Shown: piece by piece, positions 24,570-37,095 of the stretch
How positions within the stretch are numbered: the stretch's first letter is position 1
How the letters are laid out: each line of letters starts with the position of its first letter
Assembly: GCA_007258455.2 (NCBI GenBank)
Contig: VDFB02047230.1
Span: forward strand, 158,480,635 to 158,544,634
Length of the DNA: 64,000 nt
From: Sequoia sempervirens
Taxonomy: Eukaryota; Streptophyta; Pinopsida; Cupressales; Cupressaceae
Reading direction: 5' to 3'
Made by a program: the position numbers and the translations under genes
The notes under the pieces: model-generated
Told to the model about the DNA's origin: nothing
Seen by the model: only the letters and a program-made list of their open reading frames with translations
Databases searched by the model: none

Positions 24570-26542
24570 GGAATGAATCTCCACCTCAAAACTTTGAGAA
24601 TTCAAAGTCACCCCTTTAGGAAGAGCCTCCTATTCAAGAACAACCTCAAACCCCTCCATCAATTCATAGGCATCCTCAAGGAACACAATAAAATAATCTA
24701 AATCAAATTGAAAATAATAAAAGAGGCATTGAAAAATTAATTGGAAGATTAACCAAGCATGCTGAAACCCACCCTTATAGGAGAGGGATTGCTGAATTAT
24801 AGAAGTTAATTGTATCTCATGTAGGAGAAATGAGTGAGAAAATAAATTTTTGGTCAAATAAGAGGCATGAGATGAGATAATATTATGCTAGAGGTTTGTC
24901 ATATGCAGATGTTAACAAACAAAAAATTATCAAAGGTGACTTGTGTGCCCTATTTACAGACCCGAAAACCAACACACCTTTGTCTCATACATGCAGGAGG
25001 TTCCCCATCCATTGGTGCCACCATGAGTTAATTAAAAATAAATTTTGGGAGCGATCATGGATGGTATTTGACCAACTTCCATGCAATAACCATGAGGTAC
25101 CACAATAATTTTTGAGGAAACTCTATTGTGAGTTTATCCTCAATAAGATGCCAAAATATTTTGACATCTTAGACTTTCAGGGTAGAGGTGGGGGCTCCAC
25201 ACATGATAGACCTGTTGCATGACATAATCCACAGTTGGCACCGAGACCCTTGGCCAGACCCATAGTGGAGCATGTCGTCGTTCCTTCCTTTGTTAAGGAT
25301 AGTGTAAAGGTGGACATGCTGGAGTCGATTGGATCAATCATCCAGATCATTTTACAGTTTGCGAGGCCTCTAGTAGAGTCTAGTTTAGAGGAGACGTGTA
25401 GGCCCTGAGCTCCACCCCACCATTGTGGTGCTTGTGGTGCAATTTGCACGTATGATTATCACAGTGCTTGAGATGTAGCTACACATCCTACATCAGTTGT
25501 AGAGGTGATGGATTTTATCAATGATTTGCTAAATGATACATTCAACATTGACAATCAAGTAAAATTCAACAAGTTCATTTAATGTTGTTTATTAAATTAT
25601 ATTTTGAAATTTAAGAATAAGTAAATTAATAGAATTTTGATTTGATGAAATTTCAAGGTCGGAGTGTTCATGAGGTGTGCCCCATTCCTACAGACCCTTA
25701 TTCATTCTTGATGGTGAGTCCACAGGTATGCAACTAGTATTAAAGATATTATTATTGCATTTGAACAGTTGAATTTTATATTTGAATGTTTGTCTTATAA
25801 CATGCTTTGGATTTCAAACAGTTTCCTGGTGGACCTTCAACCTCCACACCTCACACTTCATTTCCTCAAGGACCTTACACTTAGGTAGCCTTTATTCAAC
25901 AATGGTGTTGTAAAACAATGCTAGCTAGTTTTCATAATTTTGCATATAAAAATCTAAAAAATTGATGAGAAACACAAACATTGCATTTGTATTCCTTGAT
26001 CGTGTCACATTATCTTCTCCTAATTCACTTTTTGTTCCTTTATTCCTTCCTAATCCCATACCATTAACATTTAATAGTTCACCCTACCATTTACTCTTTC
26101 ATTTACCATTTGCAGATGTTGACATCAGACAACCCTGGTGATGTTGGTGGCATGATGGACCACGAAGTTGCTGCAACAATAGCTAATTCTGATCCATTGA
26201 GAGAGGTATGCAACAGATTAGTCGATTTGACATTATATTTGCTCTTTTATGGTCTATTATAGAAAATTTTCACAATACTTTTGTGTAGCTTAATTTCTAT
26301 CTTGATGGTTGCTACAGGTGGTTGTCACTCCAGATCGTGGACGTGGTAATGATATAAATGTGAATGATGACTATCTATATGCGGTAAGTGATTATATTTT
26401 GTTATATGTCATTCCGCAATTCAATTTTTGTGTATTGAAATCTTTACATTTTATGGTATAGTTGAAGGTCCAGAGTGAAGAGAGGAGGACTAGCGAGCAT
26501 GTTCGAAAGACCATAGAACCAATAGTCACTCCATCCAGCTAA
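24570..26542 (+). pseudogene. Six-exon gene remnant of unknown family
   Basis: Exons with matching splice sites are 24570-25558, 25658-25725, 25822-25884, 26116-26205, 26318-26383 and 26462-26542 (TAA). The last four join in phase 0 without a gap, and acceptors and donors are canonical (TTTGCAG, GTATGC, GTAAGT). The first exon keeps one frame for 329 codons but holds seven or more stops, nearly all explainable as CAG/CAA to TAG/TAA or CGA to TGA. Visible pieces are a helical segment (GIEKLIGRLTKHAETHPY), a Cys/His-bearing stretch (CRRFPIHWCHHE), and a Pro/Arg-rich part with HHCGACGAIC. Exon 1 to exon 2 is out of phase by my reading, so an indel is likely. I do not recognise the protein. Multi-exon structure plus decay suggests a DNA-transposon gene, possibly a companion of the gene at 36.4-57.2 kb. 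Confidence 0.5.
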
Positions 26543-27299
26543 ATTTTGAAGGAAGCACGGGATCTATTTCCTTCCCTTAGAGGGAAATGAATGTATTAGG
26601 GTTGTTTGTTGTATGCCTATGTGGCATTTTGGAACATATGTTTTGTACAAGCGATATATAGATGTGACATTTTATTTCCATAATAAGACTCCTTTGTACT
26701 AAGCTTGTATGGCTTTTTTGGATATATTCTATATAATTTTATCAATATATATCATTGTATACCTTATGACTTTTTGATTAAAAAAAACTTCATTTTCTAC
26801 TGCCATTCTTGAATGATGTTATCATATGTATTGTGTAAATCGTATGCTTGAATGTTGTAGGCATGGATTTTGTTTACATCTAATGCTTAATTAATTAGTG
26901 TCGATTGCACAATAAACTCCATCTAAAGCGTATTATGTAAATAAGCTCCATTCTTGGTGGTTTGTATCCTTTGGAATGCTTCAATTACTTTTGCCTCACT
27001 TATTCACATGTATGCTTCACTTATTCACATGTATACTTCACGTATAGTGCATGTATTCATGTGTATGATTTATTCTTCGAATGCATAGCAGAAAAAAGCT
27101 TTTGGGGAAAAATTTGACAAACCAAAAGTATAAGATTTTTTAAAAAAGTTGGGAAAAAATCATATTTAGAAAAATGTAAAAAATTGTAGAACAAGAGATA
27201 AAATCTATCTATTTTGAAATTGAAAGGTATTTCCATAGCATATAGAGATATAAAGAGCAAATAAAATAAATATTTTAACTAATGAATTGTAAAAAATTT
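26543..27299. other. 3' flank of the six-exon gene
   Basis: AT-rich flank with an ATAATAA-like poly(A) context at about 26680. No further exons are seen. Confidence 0.35.
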
Positions 27300-27990
27300 T
27301 TTGGTTTATATTCATATTGTTGATTACATTTTATTGCACATCTTTCAAAGTCAAAGCATTACTTCACATTGCATAACTAATAACTAGATGTTGATAGATG
27401 ACAAAATTTCAATTACAATATAGCTTTTACAAAGTCAACCTAAGTAGTTATGCAATTACTTCACATTGCATAACTAATAAGTAGGAGCAAGCTACCAATT
27501 GCATTTTATTATCATGGCATTCTATGAGGCCAGATTTCTTTGACGTATTTTATCAAATAGTTCATTGCCTTGTCTATGTTACCACAATTTTCATACATGT
27601 CTACCAAAGTATTTTGTCAAATAGTTCATTGCCTTGTTGCTATGGCTAAAATCATAAAACAAGTGCTTTCAAACAAGCTATGGATGCTTGGAAAAAATCT
27701 ATCAAAAGCATAATAGCAAGCAATACTATAGACAAGGAAATGAATTGCTTGAAAAAAATGCTGCAAGAAATGTGGTCTCATGGTGATGGAATGCCATGAA
27801 ATGAAAATTGCTATGGATTTTCATGCCATTCCATCACCATGAGACCATGTTTCTTTGAGGAATTTTTCAAACAATTCATTGCCTTGTCTATGCTACCATA
27901 TTTTTTCGTACATGTTTACCAAAGCATTTTATCAAACAATTCACTGCCTTTCTATTATGGATAAAAGCCTAAAATAGGTGCTTGCAAAAA
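27300..27990. repeat. Direct and inverted repeat block, possible transposon end
   Basis: An inverted pair (about 27725-27803 and 27820-27900) centres on TGGTCTCATGGTGATGGAAT and its complement. The right arm is also repeated directly at about 27510-27620 (TTCATTGCCTTGTCTATG in each). Related wording (CATGTCT...ACCAAAG) recurs near 57340-57450, upstream of the minus-strand transposase-like gene. This mix of direct and inverted short copies is typical of subterminal regions of plant DNA transposons. Confidence 0.55.
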
Positions 27991-28189
27991 AGCTATGCAT
28001 TATTCAAGCCAAGGTCAGACTTGATAGCAGTTTGGACATAGCTTTTCTTTCCCAAGCGGACTTTGCATCATCTTTGACATTTTCCTTGACTATGGACATG
28101 GCGGACTTTGCTTATGCCTTGCCAAGATTGGGCAGACTTGCTCTTGACTTAGACATGTTGATTTTCCTTCCAAGTGAAAAATGAGAAAG

Positions 28190-30410
28190 GTTATTATAGA
28201 GGGGCACAACACAATCCCATAGGCTCAAATGAGAAGTTTCTAAGCGTCACGGTGTCCGAGTATCGTCATGCTAAAGTTTGCAGCCATTTTGCACTTTAGA
28301 CTCTTAAGGGATTCAACCGGTTGAACATAGCTCAAAGCGATTTGATGTGTTTGGGTGTGAAAGAGGACCATGCTAGCGTTACCCACTCGGACACATTGGA
28401 ATAATTAGTTTGGTCACACGAGTTGTAGAATAAAAGTTGCACCACTTTGCAACTTTGCACTACTGCATTTGATAATTTTTCCCAAGAGAAATCTCATCAT
28501 AAGAAAAACCTTCGAGATAGAAAAATAGAGAGGTTATTTTTAGAGGGGCACAACGATGCCATAGGTTCAGACGAGAAGTTTCTAAGCATCACTGTTCAAT
28601 GTCATCTTTGAAGTTTGCAACCATTTTGCACTTCAAACTCTTAAGAGATTCAACCCGGTTGAAGCGTAACTCGAGTGATTCAACACATTTTTGTGAAAGA
28701 GGACCATGCCTAGTGTAAGCGTACCCACTTAGATGCATTGGAATAGTTAGTTTGGTCACACGAGTTGCAGAACGAAAGTTGCACCACTTTGCAACTTTGC
28801 ACTACTTGCATTTGCAATTTTTTTCCCCAAGAGAAATCTCACCGCCACAGGAAAACACCTCTGAGATAGTGAAAAATTGAGATAGGTTATTGTAGAGGGG
28901 CACAACATGATCCCATAGGCTCGGAGAAGTTTCTAAGCCTCACGGTGTCCAAGTAATGCCATGCTAAAGTTTGCAGCCACTTGGATTCAACCGGACTTGA
29001 ATGTAGCTCGAGTGATTTATTGTTTGGGTGCAAAAGAGGACCATGCCTAGTGTAAAATACCCACTCGGATATGTTAGAATAGTTAGTTTGGTAGGAGTTG
29101 GGGCGAAAGTTGCACCACTTTGCAACTTTGGACTACTTGCATTTGACAACTTTTTCCCTAAGAGAAATCTTGCCACCACAGGAAAATTCGCCTCGAGATA
29201 GAAAAATGAGAGAGGTTATTGTAGAGGGGAACAACATGATCCCATAGGATTAGACGAGAAGTTTCTAAGCACCATGGTGTTGAGTAACATCATGTTGAAG
29301 TTTGTAGCCATTTTACACTTTTTGACTCTCCTAAGGGATTGACTAGTTGAGCGTAGCTCGAGTGATTCAACATGTTTGGGTGTGAAGAGGACCATTCCTA
29401 GCATAAAAATACCCAATTGGACATGTTGGAATAGTTATTTTGGTCACATGAGTTGCAGAGCGAAAGTTGCACCACTTTTCAACTTTGCACTACTTGCATT
29501 TGACAACTTTTTTAAGAGAAATCTAGCCACCACAGGAAAACACCTCGAGATAGAGAAAAATGAGAGAGGTTATTGTAAAGGGGGCATACATGATCCCAGG
29601 TAGAATGATAAGTTTATAAATCACGGTGTTCGAGTAATGTCATGCTAAATTTTGCAACCATTTTGCACTTTAGACTCTTAAGGGATTTAGCTAGTTGAAC
29701 GTAGCTCAAAGTGATTCAGTGTGTTTGGGTGTGAAAGAGGACTATGCCTAGCATAAAAATACCCACTCATATGCGTTGAAATAGTTAGTTTGGTCACACA
29801 ATTTGTAGAATGAAAGTTGCACAACTATGCAATTTTGCACTACTTGCATTTGACAACTTTTTCCCCAAGAGAAATATCGCCGCCACAGGAAAACGCTTCT
29901 GAGATAGTAAAAAATGAGAGAGGTTATTGTAGAGGGGAACAACAAAATACCATAGGATCAGACGAGAAGTTTCTAAGTGTCACAGTGTCTGAGTAACGTC
30001 ATGCTAAATTTTGCAACCATTTTGCACTTCAGACTCTTAAGGGATTCAACCGGTTGAATGTAGCTCAGAGTGATTCAACGCGTTTGGGTGCGAAAGACGA
30101 CTATTCATAGCATAAAAATACCCACTTAAATGTGTTGGAATAGTTAGTTTGGTCACACGAGTTGTAGAACGAAAGTTGCACCACTTTGCAACTTTGCACT
30201 ATTTGCATTTGACAATTTTTTCCCTAAGAGAAATCTTGCCGCCACAGGAAAACACGTCCAAGATAGAAAAAAATGCGAGAGGTTATTGTAGAGAGGCACA
30301 ACACAATACCATAGGATTATACAAAAGGTTTTTAAGCCTCACGGTGTCTAAGTAATGTCATGCTAAAGTTTGTAGTCATTTTGCACTTTAGACTCTTAAG
30401 GGATTTAACA
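28190..30410. repeat. Satellite array, about 354-bp unit, 6.4 copies
   Basis: Units start with GTTATTGTAGAGGGG at 28190, 28533, 28886, 29215, 29569, 29923 and 30282 (spacings 343, 353, 329, 354, 354 and 359). The seventh is cut at about 30410. Shared landmarks include TCACGGTGTCCGAGTAA, GGGATTCAACCGGTTGAA and GTTGCACCACTTTGCAACTT (itself nearly palindromic). The units differ by substitutions and small deletions, so the array is old. ORFs inside are short and unrelated between units. Confidence 0.9.
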
Positions 30411-31960
30411 GACCGCTCAAACTCAATCAAATTGAAAAATTTCCTTCAAGAGGCATCTAAAAAGATTAAAATGGTCCTTTAAAGCAATTCAAATAATCTT
30501 GCAAGTTAGAAAACAATCAGAAGCACCATTTCTCAATTTCGCCCATGAATCCTAGTAGTAGTGCAAACTCAGTTTTTGGCCTTTTACTCAAATACTCTCC
30601 AAGGCACCTGACAAAAATATGATGGCTTCAGACACCCATTTCAGAGTTGTAACACATATCCCAAAGTCAGAAATAAGTCTTTTGGACCAACCTCTTAAAA
30701 TCACCCCTTCTACACTAACCTAATTAGGCTAATTAGACCTAAATTACAAAGCAACATATCTTTAAACTTTTCACAGGCCCTTGAAACCTTGGTGTAGCAT
30801 TTCCTATGCCCTCAAACCTCTAAAACCACAAATTTTTCCCAGGGTTAACCCTTCCAACATAGCAAACCACAAAACCCTCAATTTCATGTCAAACCAAGAG
30901 GGTTTATTCAAAATCTCACTTGCACAACCTCCCAAACCATGCCACCAACTCAAACATGTGTATTTTTACCCCTATGTGCTCAAAAGTTGAAAAAGACTCC
31001 ACACTCTCATTGATTTTCACAAACCCTTGGCTAAGGGCTCCATTTTCATGTGTTTTCTTTAACAAAAATCAATAGGACAACATGCTTATCTCCTTTGTTC
31101 CTTCCCCATAGCTCTAATCATGCAACCTACACCTTAATTAGAATCCCTAGGGCCCATTACACTAGTTATAACAGATACAGTCGGTGTAATGGCCCTTTAA
31201 GACATGTTTTTTTATCACAAAACCCTCAACAGGGTGCTCTCGGCCTATCATAGGAAAACAATGATTTCTTCAAAAAATCTTTATTAAATTCTTTCAAACC
31301 TGATGCAAAATAAGGCTAACATATTCCTCCATGAGAAATGAAAGATTACATAGCAAATTTCAGTTTGCACGACTCATACAGGTCTGCAAAATGTGAAAGA
31401 AACACAGAAAAATGAAGAAAACTCATAATTTTCTTATTGCCAATACCTTAAACTTCTATCCAACATTACAAATTGTGTCCTCATGCCTTTTTAAAGGATT
31501 CTCTTCAAACAATGACCAACTACCCTCCCAAATAAAATTTAAACCACTTATGACCATTGGAGATCACAATTTCATCTTTTACACAATTTAATAACAACAT
31601 CATTACATGCTTTGCAATGTTTTCTCTTTTTGACCCTTTTAATCACCTAACCTATTACAATGGGTCAAATGAGACCTTATTCACCTAAAAACCATGTCTT
31701 ATTAAAGAAAAGAATATGCTACCACCCTTGACACCACCTTGACAACTTTGAGACTCCTTTCCATTTGATTTACAATAATTATAAAATGAATAAATAAGCC
31801 CCTCAAAGTTGACCAAGTACCATAGAATGGTCACTTAGGACCTTATTTGAACTCATGGACTCAATACAAACACCCTAACACACACACTGCCTATCAAACT
31901 CTTCATGGAAAATAGAGAGAAGGTTGGTGCTCCTACACCAAGCCCAAACATCCAAATGAC
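30411..31960 (+). repeat. Dispersed repeat family, copy 1 (forward)
   Basis: Starts just where the satellite stops. It matches the reverse complement of 34950-36230 over most of its length (CCTTCAAGAGGCATCTAA, AACCAAGAGGGTTTATT, CCTTTTTAAAGG and others) at a diverged level. No credible ORF. It contains a hairpin at 31150-31195. Confidence 0.7.
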
Positions 31961-32159
31961 CTACCATGCCTTTGCAGACCTTCTATCACATCAAAATCCA
32001 CCTGATAACATTGAAACAACTAGGTTCTAACCTTCTTCCAAACTATTGCTTTAATTTTCTACTTCAAGCTATGCCTCCTAGGCCTAAATTCACACTTTTT
32101 CCACAGGGGCAACGTGGAAATTTCCACCAAATTTATTTTCCACCCATTGTATTCTACTG

Positions 32160-32600
32160 TAACTTGGTGGAATGGCATAATTAGGTGTAGGGGGCATGTG
32201 TGCATGATTTCAGGAGTAGGGGTGGCCAATTGGGGGTTTGGGCATGATGCCTAGTTATCAAGAATGTGTGTTTCGAGTGAAATTTGGAGGTTAAGAGTAG
32301 GTAGTGATGGAAAACACTTGGGGCAACACTTTCTAAGAGTTAATTAAGCAAGGGTAGACATATTTGAAGGTGTTGGAGGCATTCAAATGGTGAGGAGAGG
32401 TTTGGAGGTGAGGCTTTCACTAAACCCCCTTTGAAACTTGTCAAAAGTGAGGGTTTTGAGTTTTGGAGTGTTGGTGAGTGTTTCATTGGAAGATGATTGT
32501 TGATTTAGTGCTTATGTACCCTGCTCATGACTGTCCAATGGTTTTTTGTGTCTGGAAGGAAGATTAAAGGGTAGTTGATTTGTTGAGAGTTTTTCACCTT
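32160..32600 (-). repeat. Dispersed repeat family, partial inverted copy
   Basis: Shares order and wording (GGGCATGA, TTAATTAAGCA, a run to GGTTTGGAGGTGAGG) with 33600-33950 and 35560-35770, all in the reverse orientation to copy 1. Confidence 0.45.
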
Positions 32601-33600
32601 GCTTTGCATCACTTTGGCATGTTTATCAACATAAAACTATGATATTTTTTGTATTTCAATATGTAATGATAATGCAATATGAAATATGTAGTGTAAGACA
32701 ATGACATATATGTGTATTTAAACTTTAAAGTTAAAATGTTAAACTTTACCATTGTTCTTGTCTTCAAAGTTGTTTAAACTATATAATTTAACCATAATAT
32801 AACTAAGCAATATATGATATAATTTAACCATTATTCATTGTTTTTTATTGTCAACTATATAATATAACCATTATTTTTTATGATATTGTACATTGATATT
32901 TAACCATTTCTAAAGATTAAATTTTCGAACAATTTAAACATGCACATGACGAACAAATTATTTTGATTCTCAACTTCTATATATGAAATTATCCAATAAT
33001 CAAGTGTATGTCCATATACAAAAATGGCATCAATTCCAACTCAAACAAAGTTTTACAAAGTGTGGCATATGCCATCTCAATATCTATTCATATTCTATGA
33101 AGGTAATTGCACAAGAAAAATTCAAACCACAATTGAGATTAGTTATATTAAATAATTTAAAATCAAATAATTAACATCAAAATCAATATACATTGAATTA
33201 TAATTGAACTCTAAAATTGAAATCTTGATTACCTCATATATATACATCTCTTCAAACCTTAATGAGTCCTAGAATATGCCCCTCTCAAAGAACCAATCAT
33301 ACCAACTTTTGCAATGTCAATCTATATAGGTGAACACAAAAACATCAAATTGATACAAGTTAGCATACAATTGTCGATAATAGGAACATATTTACCAAAC
33401 AAAAAATAAAATAAACACATACCTCTTTAGGCATCTCTTTTTCTTTATCTCCTTCAACTGTTTCGACACCTCCTCCCTGAGGTGTTTCAACACCTACTCC
33501 TTCAAGTGTTCCAACACCTACTCCTACAAGAGGAAACATATAAGTTAATATATAATTTCGTTAATGACAATTCAAATGACAATCAAGTATAAAGTGCATG
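32600..33600 (-). pseudogene. Exon-like remnants on the minus strand in AT-rich DNA
   Basis: An exon-like segment (33533 down to 33423) lies between CTTGTAG and GTATGT and encodes three imperfect octapeptides (GVGVGTLE, GVGVETPQ, GGGVETVE) followed by an acidic-basic tail. A second (about 33325 to 33240), bounded by TATATAG and GTAATC, starts IDIAKVGMIGSLRG and has one stop. Other pieces may exist near 33000-33100. The family is unknown; the Thr-Pro repeat style recalls the N-terminal part of the gene at 57.0 kb. The rest is AT-rich without features. Confidence 0.3.
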
Positions 33601-33950
33601 AATTCAGGCCTAAAAGGCATGGGTTGAAGTAGCAAATTGAATAATTTGTTTTGAAGAAGGATAGAACCAGTTGGTTTTAGTGAGATATGGTGGTTTTTCA
33701 TGTGTTTAAAGGTTTGCAAGAACTGGGGAGGTCATGTGTATGTTTGGGCATGAAGCCCTAGTTGAGAGAAGCACATTTTTTAATGGAAAATTGAGGTTTT
33801 AGAGACTAAAAGTGGGTGAATTTTGGGGGAAGAATAATATTAAGGATTATTAAGCATGTTCAGGCTTAAACAAGGGTGTTTGAAGTGGTTGTAAGGTCAC
33901 AAAGGCCTAGAGATGGGTGTTTCAATGTATTCTCCAAAATCCCATTGTAC
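33600..33950 (-). repeat. Dispersed repeat family, second partial inverted copy
   Basis: Similar to 32160-32600 and 35560-35770. It meets the forward copy 3 at about 33950. Confidence 0.4.
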
Positions 33951-34900
33951 TATAGGGCCAACTTGGCCAATTGGGCCTCTTTTCCAAAGAGACACCTTCC
34001 CAAACACCTGCAATCAAGTAAAACACCATGGAAAGTAATTAAATAGGTTACCAACCTTAATATTTCACAATTTTTAGAGCTCCAACCACTCACCAAGATA
34101 CCAATCCACTAAACCCTCACTCTCAAGCCACCAAACCTAGGTTTTCCAAGGAGCCTTATTGAAAATCACTCTTCCCACAATTAACTCTCATGCCCAACAC
34201 CCCAAACATACCATATGATGTATGTAAATTCTCAAAAGACTCTCACAAATGACTACCCCAAAGGATTTCATCCATTCACACTCTAAAAATACTCAAATTC
34301 ACTCAAAATCACACATTTTCACACCCAAGGCTACTTGCCATCACTCCAAAACTATCTCCCCTGCTCCAAGAATCATCTTCTAACCTATTACCCACTTAAT
34401 GGACTCATTCCACTGATCTAAAATATATACATTAGGTGGAATGAGCCATTAAATGACTTGATGACCTCAAAACTTGAAATTTGGACTTCTAGAGCCGCCT
34501 ATAGTAAAATCCACCCTAAGAGCTCAAAACAAGATGGATTTCAATGCAAAAAAAAAAAAATGTGGCTAAAAAATCCCTCTACCCAAATAAAAACACTTTT
34601 ATTCAATTCCATTTAGTACGAGCTCATGCAATTGACTGCCTCAACACTGAAAAAGAGAAAAACAAACTCAGTTTTACAAAGAAAATAGAGCTTTATTGAT
34701 CAATGCTTGTACAAAATCTTCCACTCTTCTCCACACACTCCTTCATTCAAGATTAACATACATATATTCAACTCCCTTAATCAATAATTGATTGAAAACC
34801 AATGCCACAAGTGACCTTTGGCTTTCCCTAACCGTTCAACTTCCCCACTATGCATTTCTTGCACTTCAAAATTTGAAAAATGACACTTTGTACTAATTTA
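33950..34900 (+). repeat. Dispersed repeat family, copy 3 (forward)
   Basis: Same order of landmarks as copy 1 but strongly diverged. It contains the equivalent hairpin at 34397-34451 and a poly-A run near 34550. No gene. Confidence 0.45.
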
Positions 34901-34949
34901 GCAAATTTACAACTAAAACCTTCTAACTCACTAATAACCAATAAAATAG

Positions 34950-36230
34950 AATTATAACATAAATAAATGGTCTATTACCTTATCCAAGCCAAAACAAGTT
35001 TTCATCACCCTAATGACAACCACCGAAGCTTGGTGCCCCTGCACCAAATAGTTGTGCAGGAGAACCTAAACCTTACTCACAAGAAATTTGATTCTTTCCA
35101 GGTTGATGGGTTATCAGTAGGTGGATTTTCTTGGGTAAGGAAACCTTTAAAAAGGTGGGAATCATCATTGTAAAGGTTGGCTTGGAGATTTTGGGAAGAA
35201 AATCCAATTGATTTCTTACTATTTTCAGGAATTTTCTGAGTTTTCCATCTTTTTTAGATCTGTATGGTAACGTACAATCATTAGATTGTACAAATTCTTT
35301 ATGGATTTTTTAGTGGCATGAATAAATAGTGCTTTGCATTTGGTTTGAAGGTTTGGAAGAGAATTTGAAGCATCTTATATTTGTTTTCTTGATGACTGTC
35401 GGGTATACCCTATTTTGGGGTTTTGTAGCTTTTATCATGTTTTGAAGGCCCATACACCGATTGTGCTCAATGTGATTGGTGTATTGGGTCTCATGGATAA
35501 TGTTTAGGTGTTAGGGAGAGTGTTTTATGTTGACAAAAATAAATAAAGTAGATTGGGTTTCTGTCCCTATTGAGTGTATGTGTGAAAATGCATGAAAGTG
35601 GAGGTTTTAGTCTAGGGTTTGGTAAAATATGAGTGGTAGGTCATTTATTTTGAATTATTAAGCATGCGTAGGGTTTCTTAAGAGTGTTTGAGTTGGTTTT
35701 GAGATCTGAGGAGGCGTAGAATGTAGGTTTTCAATAAACCCTCTTGGTTTGGCTAAAAATCAAGGGTTTCATAGTTTGTTGTGTTAGAAGAGTCAAATAT
35801 GGAAACTAATTGTGGATTTTATGGTTTGAGGGCATGTGAAATGCTTCCCCAAAGTTTGAGTTGTCTGTGATAAGTCTAAAGGTGGGTTGCTTTGTAATTT
35901 AGGCCTAATTCGGACAACATAGGAGTGGGAGTTTCAAGAGTTTGGTCCAAAGGACTTGTGTTTGAACCTAAGATATGTTTTGTAACTCTATAATGGGTGT
36001 ATAAATCATCCATTGGTTTGTCAAGTGTTTTGGGAAGTGTTGGAGTTAAGGGCCTAAAACTGGATTTGCACTAATACTAGGGTTGCAAGGGTGAAAGTGG
36101 GAAATTCTACTTCTGGTTGTTTTTAAACTTTGGGGGTTGTTTGGATTGGTCTAATAGGCCCTTTTAATCTTGTTAGATGCCTCTTGAAGGAAGGTTGACA
36201 CTTTGAGTGAGTTTGGGCCTCCTAGGTATG
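34950..36230 (-). repeat. Dispersed repeat family, copy 2 (inverted)
   Basis: The reverse complement of this block aligns by eye with copy 1 from its outer edge at about 36220 inward, and carries the same hairpin (35447-35490). No credible ORF. Confidence 0.65.
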
Positions 36231-36377
36231 CATCAAATATAGAGAAGCATATAACAATCATTTTGCATATCTACATTAATGCAATTTTGTAAACCCCTAT
36301 ACAATCAAACTTAAACACTTGAAATAAAGTAATGATCAATAACATGAATTTACAAATTCAATGTGCATACTTATCAA

Positions 36378-37095
36378 TCAATCTAGGGAACCATCTGGGT
36401 CTTCTCTACTCTTTATTGTGTCAAGTATTGCCTCATGGTTAGACTCACGCACTTTCCACAAGTTCTTGTTCGCAAGTCTACCCTTATATTTTATCAAATG
36501 AACGTTGGTGGCGATGACAAGGTTTGAGTAGTGAAGAATCTTCTAATGTGTGTCAAAGTCCTCAAAAAACCAAACTGCAACATTCTTAACTGGGTACCTT
36601 CTAAGCCATGTTCCAGTAACAACCACCGAACCTGTAGGATATTCTATGTTTTCTCCATCTATAACTGGGGCCTCCAATTTCTTTTGGCCTCGATACAATG
36701 ACATAGGTAACAATCTATACCCTCTTCATTGTCTTCATCTGCAATCACTGCATATACATGCATTGCATTGATATGTTCATCTTGTTAGATGTATTTAATG
36801 AACATCAAAATAAAACTTGAAAGTAAGATATATTACCTGGTTCTACAAGGTTTGATATGTGATCAAAGTCAACAGATGATTGCATCTCCATGATTTGTAG
36901 AGCTGTCGGGAGCTGATAAGTGTCAAGTGGGGTTAGACTTCTAACATACCATTTGTCAACCCACTTTGTTGACTCACAATCATTCCATGCTCAAAGTGTA
37001 CATGCAGAACAAAAGCATGCTATCTTCCATGTATGGATAGTCCATGTACCTACATTGGAGCTTCTAAAAGAGTGTAGCTTGCTCGATGCTGTTAC
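36378..37095 (-). pseudogene. C-terminal part of the split transposase-like gene
   Basis: Read on the minus strand, the frame of the 54826-57242 segment resumes here immediately after the retrotransposon and its GTTAC duplication. The exon runs to a donor at 36836 (CCAG, then GTAATA). A 98-nt intron ends in GATTGCAG at 36739. The last exon runs from 36738 to TGA at 36380-36378. Visible are a Cys-rich piece (IACFCSACTL, then CESTKWVDKWYVRSL) and a final domain with PTGSVVVTGTWLRRY and, at the end, NHEAILDTIKSRED. Damage is two internal stops (TGA, TAG) and one frameshift near 36680. Intron phase (1) agrees on both sides. Together with the upstream part this gives a gene of roughly 970 codons. 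Confidence 0.75.
37091..37095. repeat. Target-site duplication, left copy (GTTAC)
   Basis: GTTAC directly precedes the left LTR and is repeated at 54826-54830 after the right LTR. Five bp is the usual length for Ty3/gypsy integrase. Confidence 0.85.

Noticed and set aside
28190..30410. CRISPR-like array
   Set aside because: Units of about 354 bp with no conserved short repeat/unique spacer pattern, in a plant genome.
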